Source of the DNA: Methylophilaceae bacterium | GTDB lineage: Bacteria > Pseudomonadota > Gammaproteobacteria > Burkholderiales > Methylophilaceae | NCBI GenBank assembly: GCA_028342535.1 | Contig: JAOLWQ010000003.1 | Coordinates: forward strand, 1-64,000 | Direction of reading: 5' to 3' | Length of the DNA stretch: 64,000 nt | The notes under the pieces: generated by a model | The model's database searches: none | What the model was told of the DNA's origin: nothing | Seen by the model: the letters and a program-made list of their open reading frames with translations, nothing else | Made by a program: the position numbers and the translations under genes | Shown: positions 36,202-44,976 of the stretch, piece after piece | How the letters are laid out: every line of letters begins with the position of its first letter | Position numbering within the stretch: position 1 is the first letter of the stretch

Positions 36202-37272
36202 TTAATCCTCGTTTTCGTTTGTAATTAGATGCTTATATTCTTCTGATAAAAGTAATTGCGCACCTTTAATTACAATTTTTTTAGGGGGTATATTTTTAAA
36301 TTGAACAATCCAGCCATTATCAATCTCCTCCATTTTAAATAGAGGATACCTAAAAAATGAATTATCACTTACCTTTGCATAAATCCATGGTTTTCCATCA
36401 TTCCAAACAATTGCTGATTTTGGTATGTCGAACTTTTTAACATCAATATTTTCATCTATTTCAATATATGCATTTATTTTGCTACCCATCATTAAGTTAT
36501 TACTTGATGTTAAATAAAAATAAGACTTTCCTTGAATATCTAGATCACCAATAGGTGATTTAGTGATGAAATTAGCTTTATATTTATTTTTCGGTTGGCT
36601 TGGTGAAAATACCATTAACTCGGAAGGAGGTGATTTATGTGTTTCATTATTAGTAATCGTAATTTTTAATAATCTAATTTCTGAATTAAAAATATTGTTA
36701 AGTAAAGATTTCTTTGGGTGGGTAAGGAGTTCTTTAAAAGGATTCCCCCATTCTTGGCTAATTAGTTGTAACAAATTATTTTTATTATTTTTTTGAATAT
36801 TTAAATTATTACGAAGGTTATTAATTTCTAGTTCTTTTTCACCCACAACTGAGTCTGAAATATTTTTATTGTCTTCATTGAGGGATTTTAATATTTTAAA
36901 GTGCTCACCTTCTTCTTTCAATTGAGTGTTTAATTTATTTATTTCAAAGTTGATATTTAAATAGTTCGTCCTATAGTCAATTAGATTTTTTAAATTAACT
37001 ACATAACCATAAGATGAATATAGTGACCGTTTTTTACTTTCAGAAATAGGCTGAATTTCAATACCACTATTTTTAATTATCGAATTCGGCAGTGTTATGA
37101 TTTTGTCCTTAATGGATATTAAATTCTCCACTTCAGATTCGTGAAGCTTCGTCGAATCCACATCAATCCCACTTCTGAAAATTTCATCTTTCCCTAAATA
37201 AATAATTAACCACAATAACCCTATGATGAGCACTGATTGTAAAACAATAATAGTTAGTGATTTATTTTTCAT
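36202..37272 (-). CDS. Probable RND periplasmic adaptor subunit
   Basis: Membrane-fusion-like protein of 356 aa between the RND pump and the outer-membrane factor, with 4-5 bp gaps, so surely one operon. It has an N-terminal membrane anchor (about residues 8-26). A helical Lys/Asn/Glu-rich hairpin (about 100-175) comes next, then a beta-rich region and a C-terminal part with KSAIVWNDGKPWIYAKV, typical of adaptor beta-barrel domains. Sequence similarity to named families is low by eye; I call it mainly from order and architecture. Confidence 0.72.
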   Translation of the reverse strand: MKNKSLTIIVLQSVLIIGLLWLIIYLGKDEIFRSGIDVDSTKLHESEVENLISIKDKIITLPNSIIKNSGIEIQPISESKKRSLYSSYGYVVNLKNLIDYRTNYLNINFEINKLNTQLKEEGEHFKILKSLNEDNKNISDSVVGEKELEINNLRNNLNIQKNNKNNLLQLISQEWGNPFKELLTHPKKSLLNNIFNSEIRLLKITITNNETHKSPPSELMVFSPSQPKNKYKANFITKSPIGDLDIQGKSYFYLTSSNNLMMGSKINAYIEIDENIDVKKFDIPKSAIVWNDGKPWIYAKVSDNSFFRYPLFKMEEIDNGWIVQFKNIPPKKIVIKGAQLLLSEEYKHLITNENED

Positions 37273-37276
37273 TAAA

Positions 37277-38662
37277 TTATTTTATATTTGGTGTAAATAT
37301 AGGTTCCTGAAGAACGCTTTCTGCCAGCAACCCAATTCTAATTAAATTATATATTGCTTTGTGATGATTTTTACTAATATCAATAAGGTTAATCATTTCA
37401 TTCTCAAATTCCATCCTATTTATTAATCCTCTTTTAAATCTTTCAGTAAGCTGACTTTCAAGTCTATTTTTTGTTTCTATCATTTGATCTGAATATTTCA
37501 GATCCTCAAATTTATTTGAAAAATTTAATTGAAGCTCTTCTATATCATTTATTGTTGTTAGTTGTAATGTATTTACCTTGCTTGCTTCAAGGTCTCGGAA
37601 TTTTTCTGCTTTATTAATAAATGCTTTATTTCGATCCCCTGACTTAATAATTGAATCTATACCCAGAGTCCATAATCGGGTCCCAAATTCGTACGCATAG
37701 GCCGGTGAAAAAGTATAATCTGGATATTGATTAGCTACCTCTAGTTTCAATTGAGCCTCGGCTATCGCATAATTTGAAAGAGCTTTTCTAAGGTCCAATC
37801 TTTTTGTTAGGGATACTTCTTGTAATTCTAATAATTTTTTATCTTTCAAATACAAAACAGTTATATCATCAAGAATAGAGGTAATTTTCTTGCTATCCAA
37901 TGGTATAAGATTGAATTTTTGAGTGCTTAAACCAATTGATGAAGCTAGTTGATTTCTCATTATTGATTGATTCATTTGTAATTGTAATAAACCTTGATTA
38001 ATTGCATTTAGCTCAATGGTTTTTCTATCTAGGTCTATTTGAGATGCAACACCTGCTTCTAGTCTTTTTTTCATCATATTCATTACAGATTGTTTTAATC
38101 TAAGCTCTAATTTTGATAGCTTTATAAACTCTTGGTTCTCAATGAAATTAAACAATCTGGTAAATAAATCTAGCCTTAGTTCCCAGTTAATCAGTTGAAA
38201 ATCAATCAAAGCAAGCTGGGATTTATTTATAGATAATTCGTGCCGAATCAATTTTTTATCTGCAGATTCAAATGTGAAAGAAAAGCCCCCACCAAAAATT
38301 TTCTTTGTTAATTCTTTACTTGTTGTTTCTCGACCAACTTCAAGCCCTATTGAAGTTGGAGGATAAAGAATGGCAATAGCTTCGTTAGTTTGAGCTAATT
38401 CCCAACTTATTTTAGCTGTCTTTATCTGTGGGTTAAAAAATTGTTGTGCATATATGAGCTCTTTTAAGCCCCATGCTTTGAAAGGTAGCTCAGCTTTTTC
38501 AAAACCTTGAGATATTAAAAATTGTGAAAATTCTTCATTGTAGATATCTGAATCTTTAATTATCTCAATAATTTTTTGATTTTCAATGTCTTTTTTATTG
38601 ATAGGTAAATAACTACAGCCACTTAGTACAAAAATTATTATTAAAAATGGCATTAATGACAT
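37277..38662 (-). CDS. TolC-family outer-membrane efflux lipoprotein
   Basis: Outer-membrane channel of the RND system, 461 aa. The N-terminus MSLMPFLIIIFVLSGCSYLP carries a lipobox (LSGC, Cys16). The body is mainly long helices with two related halves, as in TolC/NodT-type proteins. A notable stretch is LRLKQSVMNMMKKRLEAGVAS, of which RLEAGVAS is the usual turn motif. It is the first gene of the three-gene efflux operon. The start is ATG 38662; an alternative Met lies at residue 4. Confidence 0.85.
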   Translation of the reverse strand: MSLMPFLIIIFVLSGCSYLPINKKDIENQKIIEIIKDSDIYNEEFSQFLISQGFEKAELPFKAWGLKELIYAQQFFNPQIKTAKISWELAQTNEAIAILYPPTSIGLEVGRETTSKELTKKIFGGGFSFTFESADKKLIRHELSINKSQLALIDFQLINWELRLDLFTRLFNFIENQEFIKLSKLELRLKQSVMNMMKKRLEAGVASQIDLDRKTIELNAINQGLLQLQMNQSIMRNQLASSIGLSTQKFNLIPLDSKKITSILDDITVLYLKDKKLLELQEVSLTKRLDLRKALSNYAIAEAQLKLEVANQYPDYTFSPAYAYEFGTRLWTLGIDSIIKSGDRNKAFINKAEKFRDLEASKVNTLQLTTINDIEELQLNFSNKFEDLKYSDQMIETKNRLESQLTERFKRGLINRMEFENEMINLIDISKNHHKAIYNLIRIGLLAESVLQEPIFTPNIK

Positions 38663-38800
38663 AGATATTATCTTTTTAAATTAGGTTATATATTTATTTC
38701 TATCTTAAGACATTCATTATATTCTAGCAGTGATTTTTTATACACTTATTTATGATAATCAAAAACACATTGAATTATTGCTTACCTAGCCCGTCGAAGC

Positions 38801-38809
38801 TGATATAAT
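38801..38809 (+). promoter_or_regulatory. Extended -10 promoter of tRNA-Leu
   Basis: TGATATAAT: a perfect TATAAT with TGn before it, 26 bp upstream of the mature tRNA 5' end. The region at -35 (CTTACC) is a poor match. Confidence 0.6.
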
Positions 38810-38835
38810 ATGCCTTTTAAAAATTAGTTACTTAT

Positions 38836-38920
38836 GCGAGAGTGGCGGAATTGGTAGACGCACTGGTTTTAGGTACCAGCGCCGCAAGGCGTGAGAGTTC
38901 GAGTCTCTCCTTTCGCACCA
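38836..38920 (+). tRNA. tRNA-Leu (anticodon TAG)
   Basis: Class II tRNA of 85 nt: acceptor GCGAGAG/CTTTCGC, anticodon loop TTTAGGT in a CTGGT/ACCAG stem, long variable arm (CGCCGCAAGGCG region), discriminator A and encoded CCA. It lies only 22 bp before tig, so the two may share a transcript. Confidence 0.96.
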
Positions 38921-38942
38921 TATTTAAGTTAGGAATAAAACA

Positions 38943-40250
38943 ATGGCAGAAGCAATAGAAAAAATTAGCACCATCGAAAGAAAAGTTAAGGGCTTGGTAT
39001 CTATTTCACCATTACAGGACCAGATATCGCGAAGATTTGAAGAGTTAAGCAGGACAGCCCGTATTTCTGGTTTTCGGCCTGGAAAAGTGCCAATGAATGT
39101 TATTGAGAAGCAGTATGGATCAGATATTAGATCTGATGTATACGCTAAAGCTATTGAAATGAAATTTGGTGAAATAGTTAATACTAACAACCTTCGTGTA
39201 GCGGGGATGCCAGATATTCAGCACGATCCCTTAGATAAAATTAGTGACGATTTTGAATTCACTGCAACATTTGAAATATTTCCTGAATTTAAAGTAGGAA
39301 ACTTTAAGCCTCTTAAAGTCGAAAAAAAATCTGTCGAAGTAGGGCGAGATGATATTAAAAAAACAATAAACGTTTTAATAAAACAAAGAGCAGTATTTGA
39401 AAAAGTAGACCGAGCATCTAAGCTTGACGACCAAATATCAGTTCAACTTAAGTCATTTATTAAGGAAGAAGAAATTGAATCAACAGGTGACCAGTCTTTG
39501 GAATTTGTTCTTGGAGATTCTAAGAGAATTAAGGCTGTAGATGATCAACTTGTTGGAATTAAGGCAGGAGAATCTAAAGAATTTGAAGTTAAATATCCAA
39601 AAGATCATAACCCGGCTCAGCTAGCTAATCAAAATGTTAAATATCAAATTAAATTAATAGAAGTGAGGGAAGCAAAATTACCTAAAATAGATTCAAATTT
39701 TGCAAAAAGTTTAGGGGTTAGTGATGGGGACGTTAAAGTAATGGAGCAAGAGATAAAAATGTCTTTAACTCAAGAGGTTGAGAAAAGAGTTAAGGCCGAC
39801 TTAAAAAAACAAGTTTTTCAATTGCTTATTGACTCTCATGATATGGAAATCCCGAAATCATTGGTCACAATGGAAGTAAATCGTATGATGCAATCTACTT
39901 ATGAAAACCTTAAAAAGCAGGGTGCTGATATGAAAGAAGTAAAATTAGAGAAAGAAATGTTTGAGGAAACTGCAATAAAAACATGTAAATTAAGAATTAT
40001 TCTCGCCACTCTCGTTGATGAAAATAAGTTAGAAGCAAGTGAGGAACAAATAAAGTTAAAAGTTACTGAATTTTCAGCTAATTTTGACGATACAGAAAAA
40101 GCAGAGAAATGGTTTTATGATGACCCAAAACGTTTAGATGAGCCAGCTGCACTTTCGACTGAGGATAATATTGTTGACTGGTTTTTAAAGGAATGCAAAA
40201 TTGAGTCTAAGAAAGTTTCTTTTGATGAATTAATGGCAATGCAGGTATAA
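38943..40250 (+). CDS. tig: Trigger factor
   Basis: Ribosome-bound chaperone and prolyl isomerase, 435 aa. The ribosome-binding signature is visible as SGFRPGKVPMNVIEKQYG (about residues 39-57, with the GFRPGKVP core). The FKBP-like domain is about residues 150-235, and a long helical C-terminal domain follows. It begins the conserved tig-clpP-clpX-lon series and follows tRNA-Leu closely. Confidence 0.96.
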   Translation: MAEAIEKISTIERKVKGLVSISPLQDQISRRFEELSRTARISGFRPGKVPMNVIEKQYGSDIRSDVYAKAIEMKFGEIVNTNNLRVAGMPDIQHDPLDKISDDFEFTATFEIFPEFKVGNFKPLKVEKKSVEVGRDDIKKTINVLIKQRAVFEKVDRASKLDDQISVQLKSFIKEEEIESTGDQSLEFVLGDSKRIKAVDDQLVGIKAGESKEFEVKYPKDHNPAQLANQNVKYQIKLIEVREAKLPKIDSNFAKSLGVSDGDVKVMEQEIKMSLTQEVEKRVKADLKKQVFQLLIDSHDMEIPKSLVTMEVNRMMQSTYENLKKQGADMKEVKLEKEMFEETAIKTCKLRIILATLVDENKLEASEEQIKLKVTEFSANFDDTEKAEKWFYDDPKRLDEPAALSTEDNIVDWFLKECKIESKKVSFDELMAMQV

Positions 40251-40253
40251 ATA

Positions 40254-40895
40254 ATGAGTAATTCTAAAATAGAATCAATTAGTCACTTTTCCCCAAATAA
40301 CCTAGGCTATATACCTATGGTTGTTGAACAAAGTGGTCGAGGTGAGAGGTCTTATGACATATATTCAAGACTCTTAAAAGAAAGACTTATTTTTCTAGTT
40401 GGTCCGGTTGATGATATGACTGCTAACGTAGTAGTTGCTCAATTACTATTCCTTGAAGCAGAAAATCCAGACAAGGATATTTCTTTATATATAAATTCAC
40501 CAGGTGGCTCTGTGACAGCAGGAATGGCTATCTACGACACAATGCAATTTATTAAACCGGATGTTAGTACACTATGTATTGGACAGGCAGCAAGTATGGG
40601 AGCTTTACTTTTAACGGCTGGAACAGATGGTAAAAGATTTTGTCTTCCAAATTCTAGAGTTATGATTCATCAGCCTTTAGGGGGATTTCAGGGCCAAGCC
40701 TCAGATATTGAAATTCATGCAAAAGAAATTTTATTCTTAAAAAGTAAGCTTAATTCAATTTTATCAAATCATACAAAGCAGCCAATAAAAAAAATTGCAG
40801 AAGATACTGACCGTGATAATTTTATGAGTGCAGACGAATCTGTCAAATATGGGTTAGTTGATCAAGTTATTTCTAGTAGAACCGAAGTTAAGTAG
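40254..40895 (+). CDS. clpP: ATP-dependent Clp protease proteolytic subunit
   Basis: Serine protease chamber of ClpXP/ClpAP, 213 aa. Catalytic Ser114 (GQAASMGA) and His139 (RVMIHQP) are clear; the catalytic Asp lies near residue 188. The N-terminal region is a short propeptide like that of E. coli ClpP. It is 3 bp after tig and 8 bp before clpX. Confidence 0.97.
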   Translation: MSNSKIESISHFSPNNLGYIPMVVEQSGRGERSYDIYSRLLKERLIFLVGPVDDMTANVVVAQLLFLEAENPDKDISLYINSPGGSVTAGMAIYDTMQFIKPDVSTLCIGQAASMGALLLTAGTDGKRFCLPNSRVMIHQPLGGFQGQASDIEIHAKEILFLKSKLNSILSNHTKQPIKKIAEDTDRDNFMSADESVKYGLVDQVISSRTEVK

Positions 40896-40903
40896 AGACC
40901 TTA

Positions 40904-42178
40904 ATGACTGAAGAAAAAAAAGACAAAACTCTTCTTTGTTCCTTTTGTGGAAAAAATCAAAATGATGTCAAGAAGCTTGTTGCTGGACCTTCTGTATTTA
41001 TTTGTGATGAATGTGTTGATTTATGTAATGACATTATTAAAGAAGAAGCAAATGAGCCAAGTGAAGTATTAGAAAAATCTGAATCAAATCTTTTAAGCCC
41101 AAAAGAACTTTCCAAATCTCTTGGTGAACATGTAATCGGTCAAGATGAAGCAAAAAAGAGTATGTCCGTTGCCGTTTATAACCATTACAAAAGACTTAAA
41201 AATAATAAAGATGATTATGGTGATTTTGCAGATGTAACGATTGCCAAAAGTAATATTTTATTTATTGGCCCTACTGGCTCTGGTAAAACATTGTTGGCTC
41301 AAACTTTAGCAAACTTACTTCAAGTTCCCTTTGTTATGGCTGATGCAACTACTCTAACTGAGGCAGGGTATGTTGGCGAAGATGTTGAAAATATAATGCA
41401 AAAGTTGCTACAAAAATGTGATTATGATGTTGAAAAAGCCCAGAAAGGCATAGTGTATATTGACGAAGTTGATAAAATATCTAGAAAATCAGAAAACTCT
41501 TCAATCACAAGGGACGTATCAGGCGAGGGTGTTCAGCAAGCTTTACTAAAGCTAATTGAAGGAACAGTTGCATCAGTTCCTCCTCAAGGAGGAAGAAAGC
41601 ATCCAAATCAAGAATTTGTTCAAATTAATACTGCAAATATATTGTTTATATGTGGAGGCGCCTTTGACGGGCTTGAGAAAATTATTAAACAAAGGACTGA
41701 AAAAAATAGCATAGGTTTTGGGGCTGAAGTTGAGAGCAAGGAAGATTACAAAACAATTACCAATATTATAAAAAATGTAGAGCCGGAGGATCTGATTAAG
41801 TTTGGGTTAATACCTGAATTTATAGGAAGGCTTCCAGTAATTACTACATTAGAAACTTTAGAAAAAAAGGCCTTAGTTCAAATTTTAAAAGAACCAAAAA
41901 ATGCACTAATTAAGCAATATAAGAAATTATTTAATATGGAGAACGTGGAATTAGAATTTCGTGATGATGCAATTGAAGCTATTGCTCTTAAGGCAATTGA
42001 GCGAAAAACTGGAGCACGTGGATTAAGATCAATTATGGAGTCAAGTTTAAAAGAGATTATGTATGAATTGCCAACAATAAATAACTTGCTAAAAGTAGTT
42101 ATAGATAAAGGTGTAATAAACCAAAATGAAAAGCCATATTTAATATATTCTAATATTGAAAAGCAAGCTAATAAGTAA
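40904..42178 (+). CDS. clpX: Clp protease ATPase subunit ClpX
   Basis: Unfoldase that feeds substrates to ClpP. The N-terminal C4 zinc domain has Cys12, Cys15, Cys34 and Cys37. Walker A GPTGSGKT is at residues 122-129, Walker B is VYIDEVDK, and the ClpP-contact IGF loop is seen as NSIGFGAE. Length 424 aa. lon follows after a 72-bp spacer with its own promoter. Confidence 0.97.
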   Translation: MTEEKKDKTLLCSFCGKNQNDVKKLVAGPSVFICDECVDLCNDIIKEEANEPSEVLEKSESNLLSPKELSKSLGEHVIGQDEAKKSMSVAVYNHYKRLKNNKDDYGDFADVTIAKSNILFIGPTGSGKTLLAQTLANLLQVPFVMADATTLTEAGYVGEDVENIMQKLLQKCDYDVEKAQKGIVYIDEVDKISRKSENSSITRDVSGEGVQQALLKLIEGTVASVPPQGGRKHPNQEFVQINTANILFICGGAFDGLEKIIKQRTEKNSIGFGAEVESKEDYKTITNIIKNVEPEDLIKFGLIPEFIGRLPVITTLETLEKKALVQILKEPKNALIKQYKKLFNMENVELEFRDDAIEAIALKAIERKTGARGLRSIMESSLKEIMYELPTINNLLKVVIDKGVINQNEKPYLIYSNIEKQANK

Positions 42179-42183
42179 ATAGA

Positions 42184-42210
42184 CTTGAATTATAATAAAA
42201 TAACCCCATA
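42184..42210 (+). promoter_or_regulatory. Sigma-32 heat-shock promoter of lon
   Basis: CTTGAA (42184-42189), a 14-bp spacer and CCCCATA (42204-42210), about 40 bp before the lon start. This matches the RpoH consensus (CTTGAA, 13-15 bp, CCCCAT). lon is a known sigma-32 target in E. coli, which strengthens the call. Confidence 0.8.
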
Positions 42211-42222
42211 ACTATAATTCAA
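42185..42222. repeat. Perfect 10-bp inverted repeat bracketing the lon promoter
   Basis: TTGAATTATA at 42185-42194 and its exact reverse complement TATAATTCAA at 42213-42222, 18 bp apart. The left arm overlaps the -35 and the right arm covers the likely start of transcription. It could be an operator, or chance in A+T-rich DNA. Confidence 0.6.
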
Positions 42223-42250
42223 TAGTGATTTTATAAAGAAGAATAAAATA

Positions 42251-44644
42251 ATGACAATAACAAAAAAAAATTTTCCAATGCTTCCCTTAAGGGATGTAGT
42301 TGTTTACCCACAACTAGTAATTCCTTTATTTGTAGGAAGAGATAAATCTATAAGAGCTATAGAAAAAGCAAATAGCGGCGACAAAAAGATTTTATTGGTT
42401 GCACAAAAAACTGCAGGACAAGATGAGCCTGAGATTAAAGATCTATACTCTATAGGAACTGTTGCGAGCATTTTGCAAATGCTAAAATTACCTGATGGAA
42501 CTGTTAAAATTTTAGTTGAAGGGTTACAAAGAGCAAAAGTTGAAAAATTTAATGACTCTGGAGATTTTTGGGCGGCAGATATAAACTTAGTTAAAATTAG
42601 AGAAAAAAAAGATAAAAATACATTAGCTTTTATGCGTTCAGTTTTTTCTCAATTTGAACAATACATAAAATTAAATAAAAAAATTCCCCCTGAGATTTTA
42701 ACTTCACTCATAACCATAGATGAACCTGGAAGACTAGCAGATTCAATTGCTGCAAATCTCACATTAAAACTCTCTGAAAAGCAAAATATATTGGAAACTT
42801 TTGACATAAAGCTTCGCTTAGAGCTTTTGTTACATATTATGGAATCTGAGATTGACATCTTACAGGTAGAGAAAAAAATTCGTGGCAGAGTTAAAAGGCA
42901 AATGGAGAAGTCGCAAAGAGAATATTATTTAAATGAGCAAGTAAAGGCAATACAGAAAGAATTGGGTGAGCAGGATGAAGGTGCTGATCTTGATGAGCTT
43001 GAAGAAAAAATAAAAACTGTTGGAATGACAACAGAAGCGAAGGAAAAATGTATTTCAGAATTTAAAAAATTAAAAATGATGTCCCCAATGTCTGCTGAAG
43101 CATCAGTTGTTAGAACTTTTATTGAAACAATAATTAATTTACCATGGACCGAAAAAACAGAAATAAATAAAGATTTGAAGGGCGCGGAATTAGATCTTAA
43201 TAACGATCATTTTGGTTTAGAAAAAGTAAAAGAAAGAATAATTGAATATTTAGCTGTACAAAATAGGGTTGGGAAGCTTAAAGGCCCAATTTTGTGCCTA
43301 GTTGGCCCTCCAGGTGTAGGTAAAACATCACTTGGAAATAGTATCGCAAAGTCGATTAATCGAAAGTTTGTAAGAATGGCCCTTGGAGGCGTTAGAGACG
43401 AAGCAGAAATTAGAGGTCATCGTAGAACCTATATTGGATCAATGCCAGGTAAGATCTTACAAAATATGACTAAAGTAGGTGTCAAAAACCCATTATTTTT
43501 ATTAGATGAGGTAGATAAAATGGGTCAAGATTTTAGAGGGGATCCATCTTCAGCTTTACTTGAGGTTCTAGATCCAGAACAAAACCACACATTTTCTGAT
43601 CATTATGCCGAAATCGAATATGATTTATCTGATGTAATGTTCGTTGCAACTGCTAATTCAATGAACATCCCAGAACCACTTTTAGACAGAATGGAGATTA
43701 TAAGGCTATCAGGTTATACAGAATCTGAAAAATTAAATATTGCAATTAAGCACCTATTACCAAAACAACTAAAGAACAATGGATTAAAAAGAAGTGAGTT
43801 TAAAATTTCACCAAAAGCCATTAAAGATATTATTCAGTTCTATTCTAGAGAGGCTGGAGTTAGAAAATTAGAACAAGTAATTTCAAAAATTTGTAGAAAA
43901 GTTGTGAAGTTACTTTTAACAAATAAGAAATTAAAATATATATCTGTTAACAGTAGAAATCTAGAAGATTATTTAGGGGTTAAAGTTTATGATATTGGAT
44001 ATGCCAATAAAAAGAACCAAATTGGTCAAGTAACGGGCTTAGCTTGGACGCAAGTTGGTGGTGAATTATTGACAATTGAGGCAGTGGTTTTGCCAGGTAA
44101 AGGAAAGACAATAATTACTGGAAAGCTTGGTGACGTCATGCAGGAGTCTATCCATGCAGCAATGAGTGTTGTAAGAAGTCGTGCTGAGAAATTAGGAATT
44201 AACAATGTATTCCATGAAAAAAAAGATATACATATACATTTTCCTGAGGGAGCAACGCCAAAAGATGGACCAAGTGCTGGAATAGGTATAACTACTGCAA
44301 TTATTTCGAGTTTGACTGGCATACCTGTTTATTCTGATGTTGCAATGACGGGAGAGATTACTCTTAGAGGAGAAGTTCTACCAATTGGCGGACTTAAAGA
44401 AAAATTGTTAGCAGCACATCGTGGTAATATAAAAAAGATTTTGATTCCAGAGCAGAATATAAAAGATTTGATTGATATTCCAGATGAAGTTAAAGCTGGA
44501 GTTGATATTATTCCTGTTAAATGGATTGATCAAGTTATTGAGATAGCGTTAACAAAAGAGCCAAAAAGTTTAAAAAAAGAATCAAAAGTTATCCCCAATA
44601 CATCAAAAAATACAATTCAAATAGATAAAGCAATATCGCATTAG
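42251..44644 (+). CDS. lon: ATP-dependent protease Lon
   Basis: Cytosolic protease of 797 aa that removes damaged and regulatory proteins. An N-terminal substrate-binding domain is followed by the AAA+ domain, with Walker A GPPGVGKT at residues 352-359. The protease domain has the catalytic dyad Ser675 (DGPSAG) and Lys718 (GGLKEKLL), 43 residues apart as in E. coli. It is preceded by a heat-shock promoter and followed by two tRNA genes rather than by hupB, which often sits here in relatives. Confidence 0.97.
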   Translation: MTITKKNFPMLPLRDVVVYPQLVIPLFVGRDKSIRAIEKANSGDKKILLVAQKTAGQDEPEIKDLYSIGTVASILQMLKLPDGTVKILVEGLQRAKVEKFNDSGDFWAADINLVKIREKKDKNTLAFMRSVFSQFEQYIKLNKKIPPEILTSLITIDEPGRLADSIAANLTLKLSEKQNILETFDIKLRLELLLHIMESEIDILQVEKKIRGRVKRQMEKSQREYYLNEQVKAIQKELGEQDEGADLDELEEKIKTVGMTTEAKEKCISEFKKLKMMSPMSAEASVVRTFIETIINLPWTEKTEINKDLKGAELDLNNDHFGLEKVKERIIEYLAVQNRVGKLKGPILCLVGPPGVGKTSLGNSIAKSINRKFVRMALGGVRDEAEIRGHRRTYIGSMPGKILQNMTKVGVKNPLFLLDEVDKMGQDFRGDPSSALLEVLDPEQNHTFSDHYAEIEYDLSDVMFVATANSMNIPEPLLDRMEIIRLSGYTESEKLNIAIKHLLPKQLKNNGLKRSEFKISPKAIKDIIQFYSREAGVRKLEQVISKICRKVVKLLLTNKKLKYISVNSRNLEDYLGVKVYDIGYANKKNQIGQVTGLAWTQVGGELLTIEAVVLPGKGKTIITGKLGDVMQESIHAAMSVVRSRAEKLGINNVFHEKKDIHIHFPEGATPKDGPSAGIGITTAIISSLTGIPVYSDVAMTGEITLRGEVLPIGGLKEKLLAAHRGNIKKILIPEQNIKDLIDIPDEVKAGVDIIPVKWIDQVIEIALTKEPKSLKKESKVIPNTSKNTIQIDKAISH

Positions 44645-44715
44645 TTTTTTATTTATATTAGCTAGCTTTGTTCATGGTGTTATTGTAAAATTACATTCGA
44701 AATTTTTAACAATTC

Positions 44716-44791
44716 GGGTGCTTAGCTCAGTTGGTAGAGCGTCGCCCTTACAAGGCGAATGTCACAGGTTCGACCCCTGTAGCACCCACCA
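44716..44791 (+). tRNA. tRNA-Val (anticodon TAC)
   Basis: 76-nt tRNA: GGGTGCT/AGCACCC acceptor stem, anticodon loop CTTACAA in a TCGCC/GGCGA stem, TTCGACC T-loop, discriminator A and encoded CCA. First of a two-tRNA cluster between lon and ppiD. Confidence 0.97.
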
Positions 44792-44798
44792 TTGTTTA

Positions 44799-44875
44799 GG
44801 AGTGGTAGTTCAGTTGGTTAGAATACCGGCCTGTCACGCCGGTGGTCGCGGGTTCGAGTCCCGTCCACTCCGCCA
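44799..44875 (+). tRNA. tRNA-Asp (anticodon GTC)
   Basis: 77-nt tRNA: GGAGTGG/CCACTCC acceptor stem, anticodon loop CTGTCAC in a CCGGC/GCCGG stem, discriminator G and encoded CCA. It follows tRNA-Val by seven bases, so both come from one precursor. Confidence 0.97.
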
Positions 44876-44921
44876 ATAATCAAAAATGAACAATATAATT
44901 TATTAGTTCATATATAAAATT

Positions 44922-44955
44922 AAGAACCAAAATAACTAATTTTGGTCTTCTATTT
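44922..44955 (+). terminator. Possible terminator after the tRNA pair
   Basis: ACCAAAAT paired with ATTTTGGT, extended by AAG/CTT around one bulged A, loop AACTA, then CTATTTTAATA. The T run is imperfect and the stem is A+T-rich, so the call is moderate. Confidence 0.5.
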
Positions 44956-44976
44956 TAATACTTAGAGAATTTAAAT

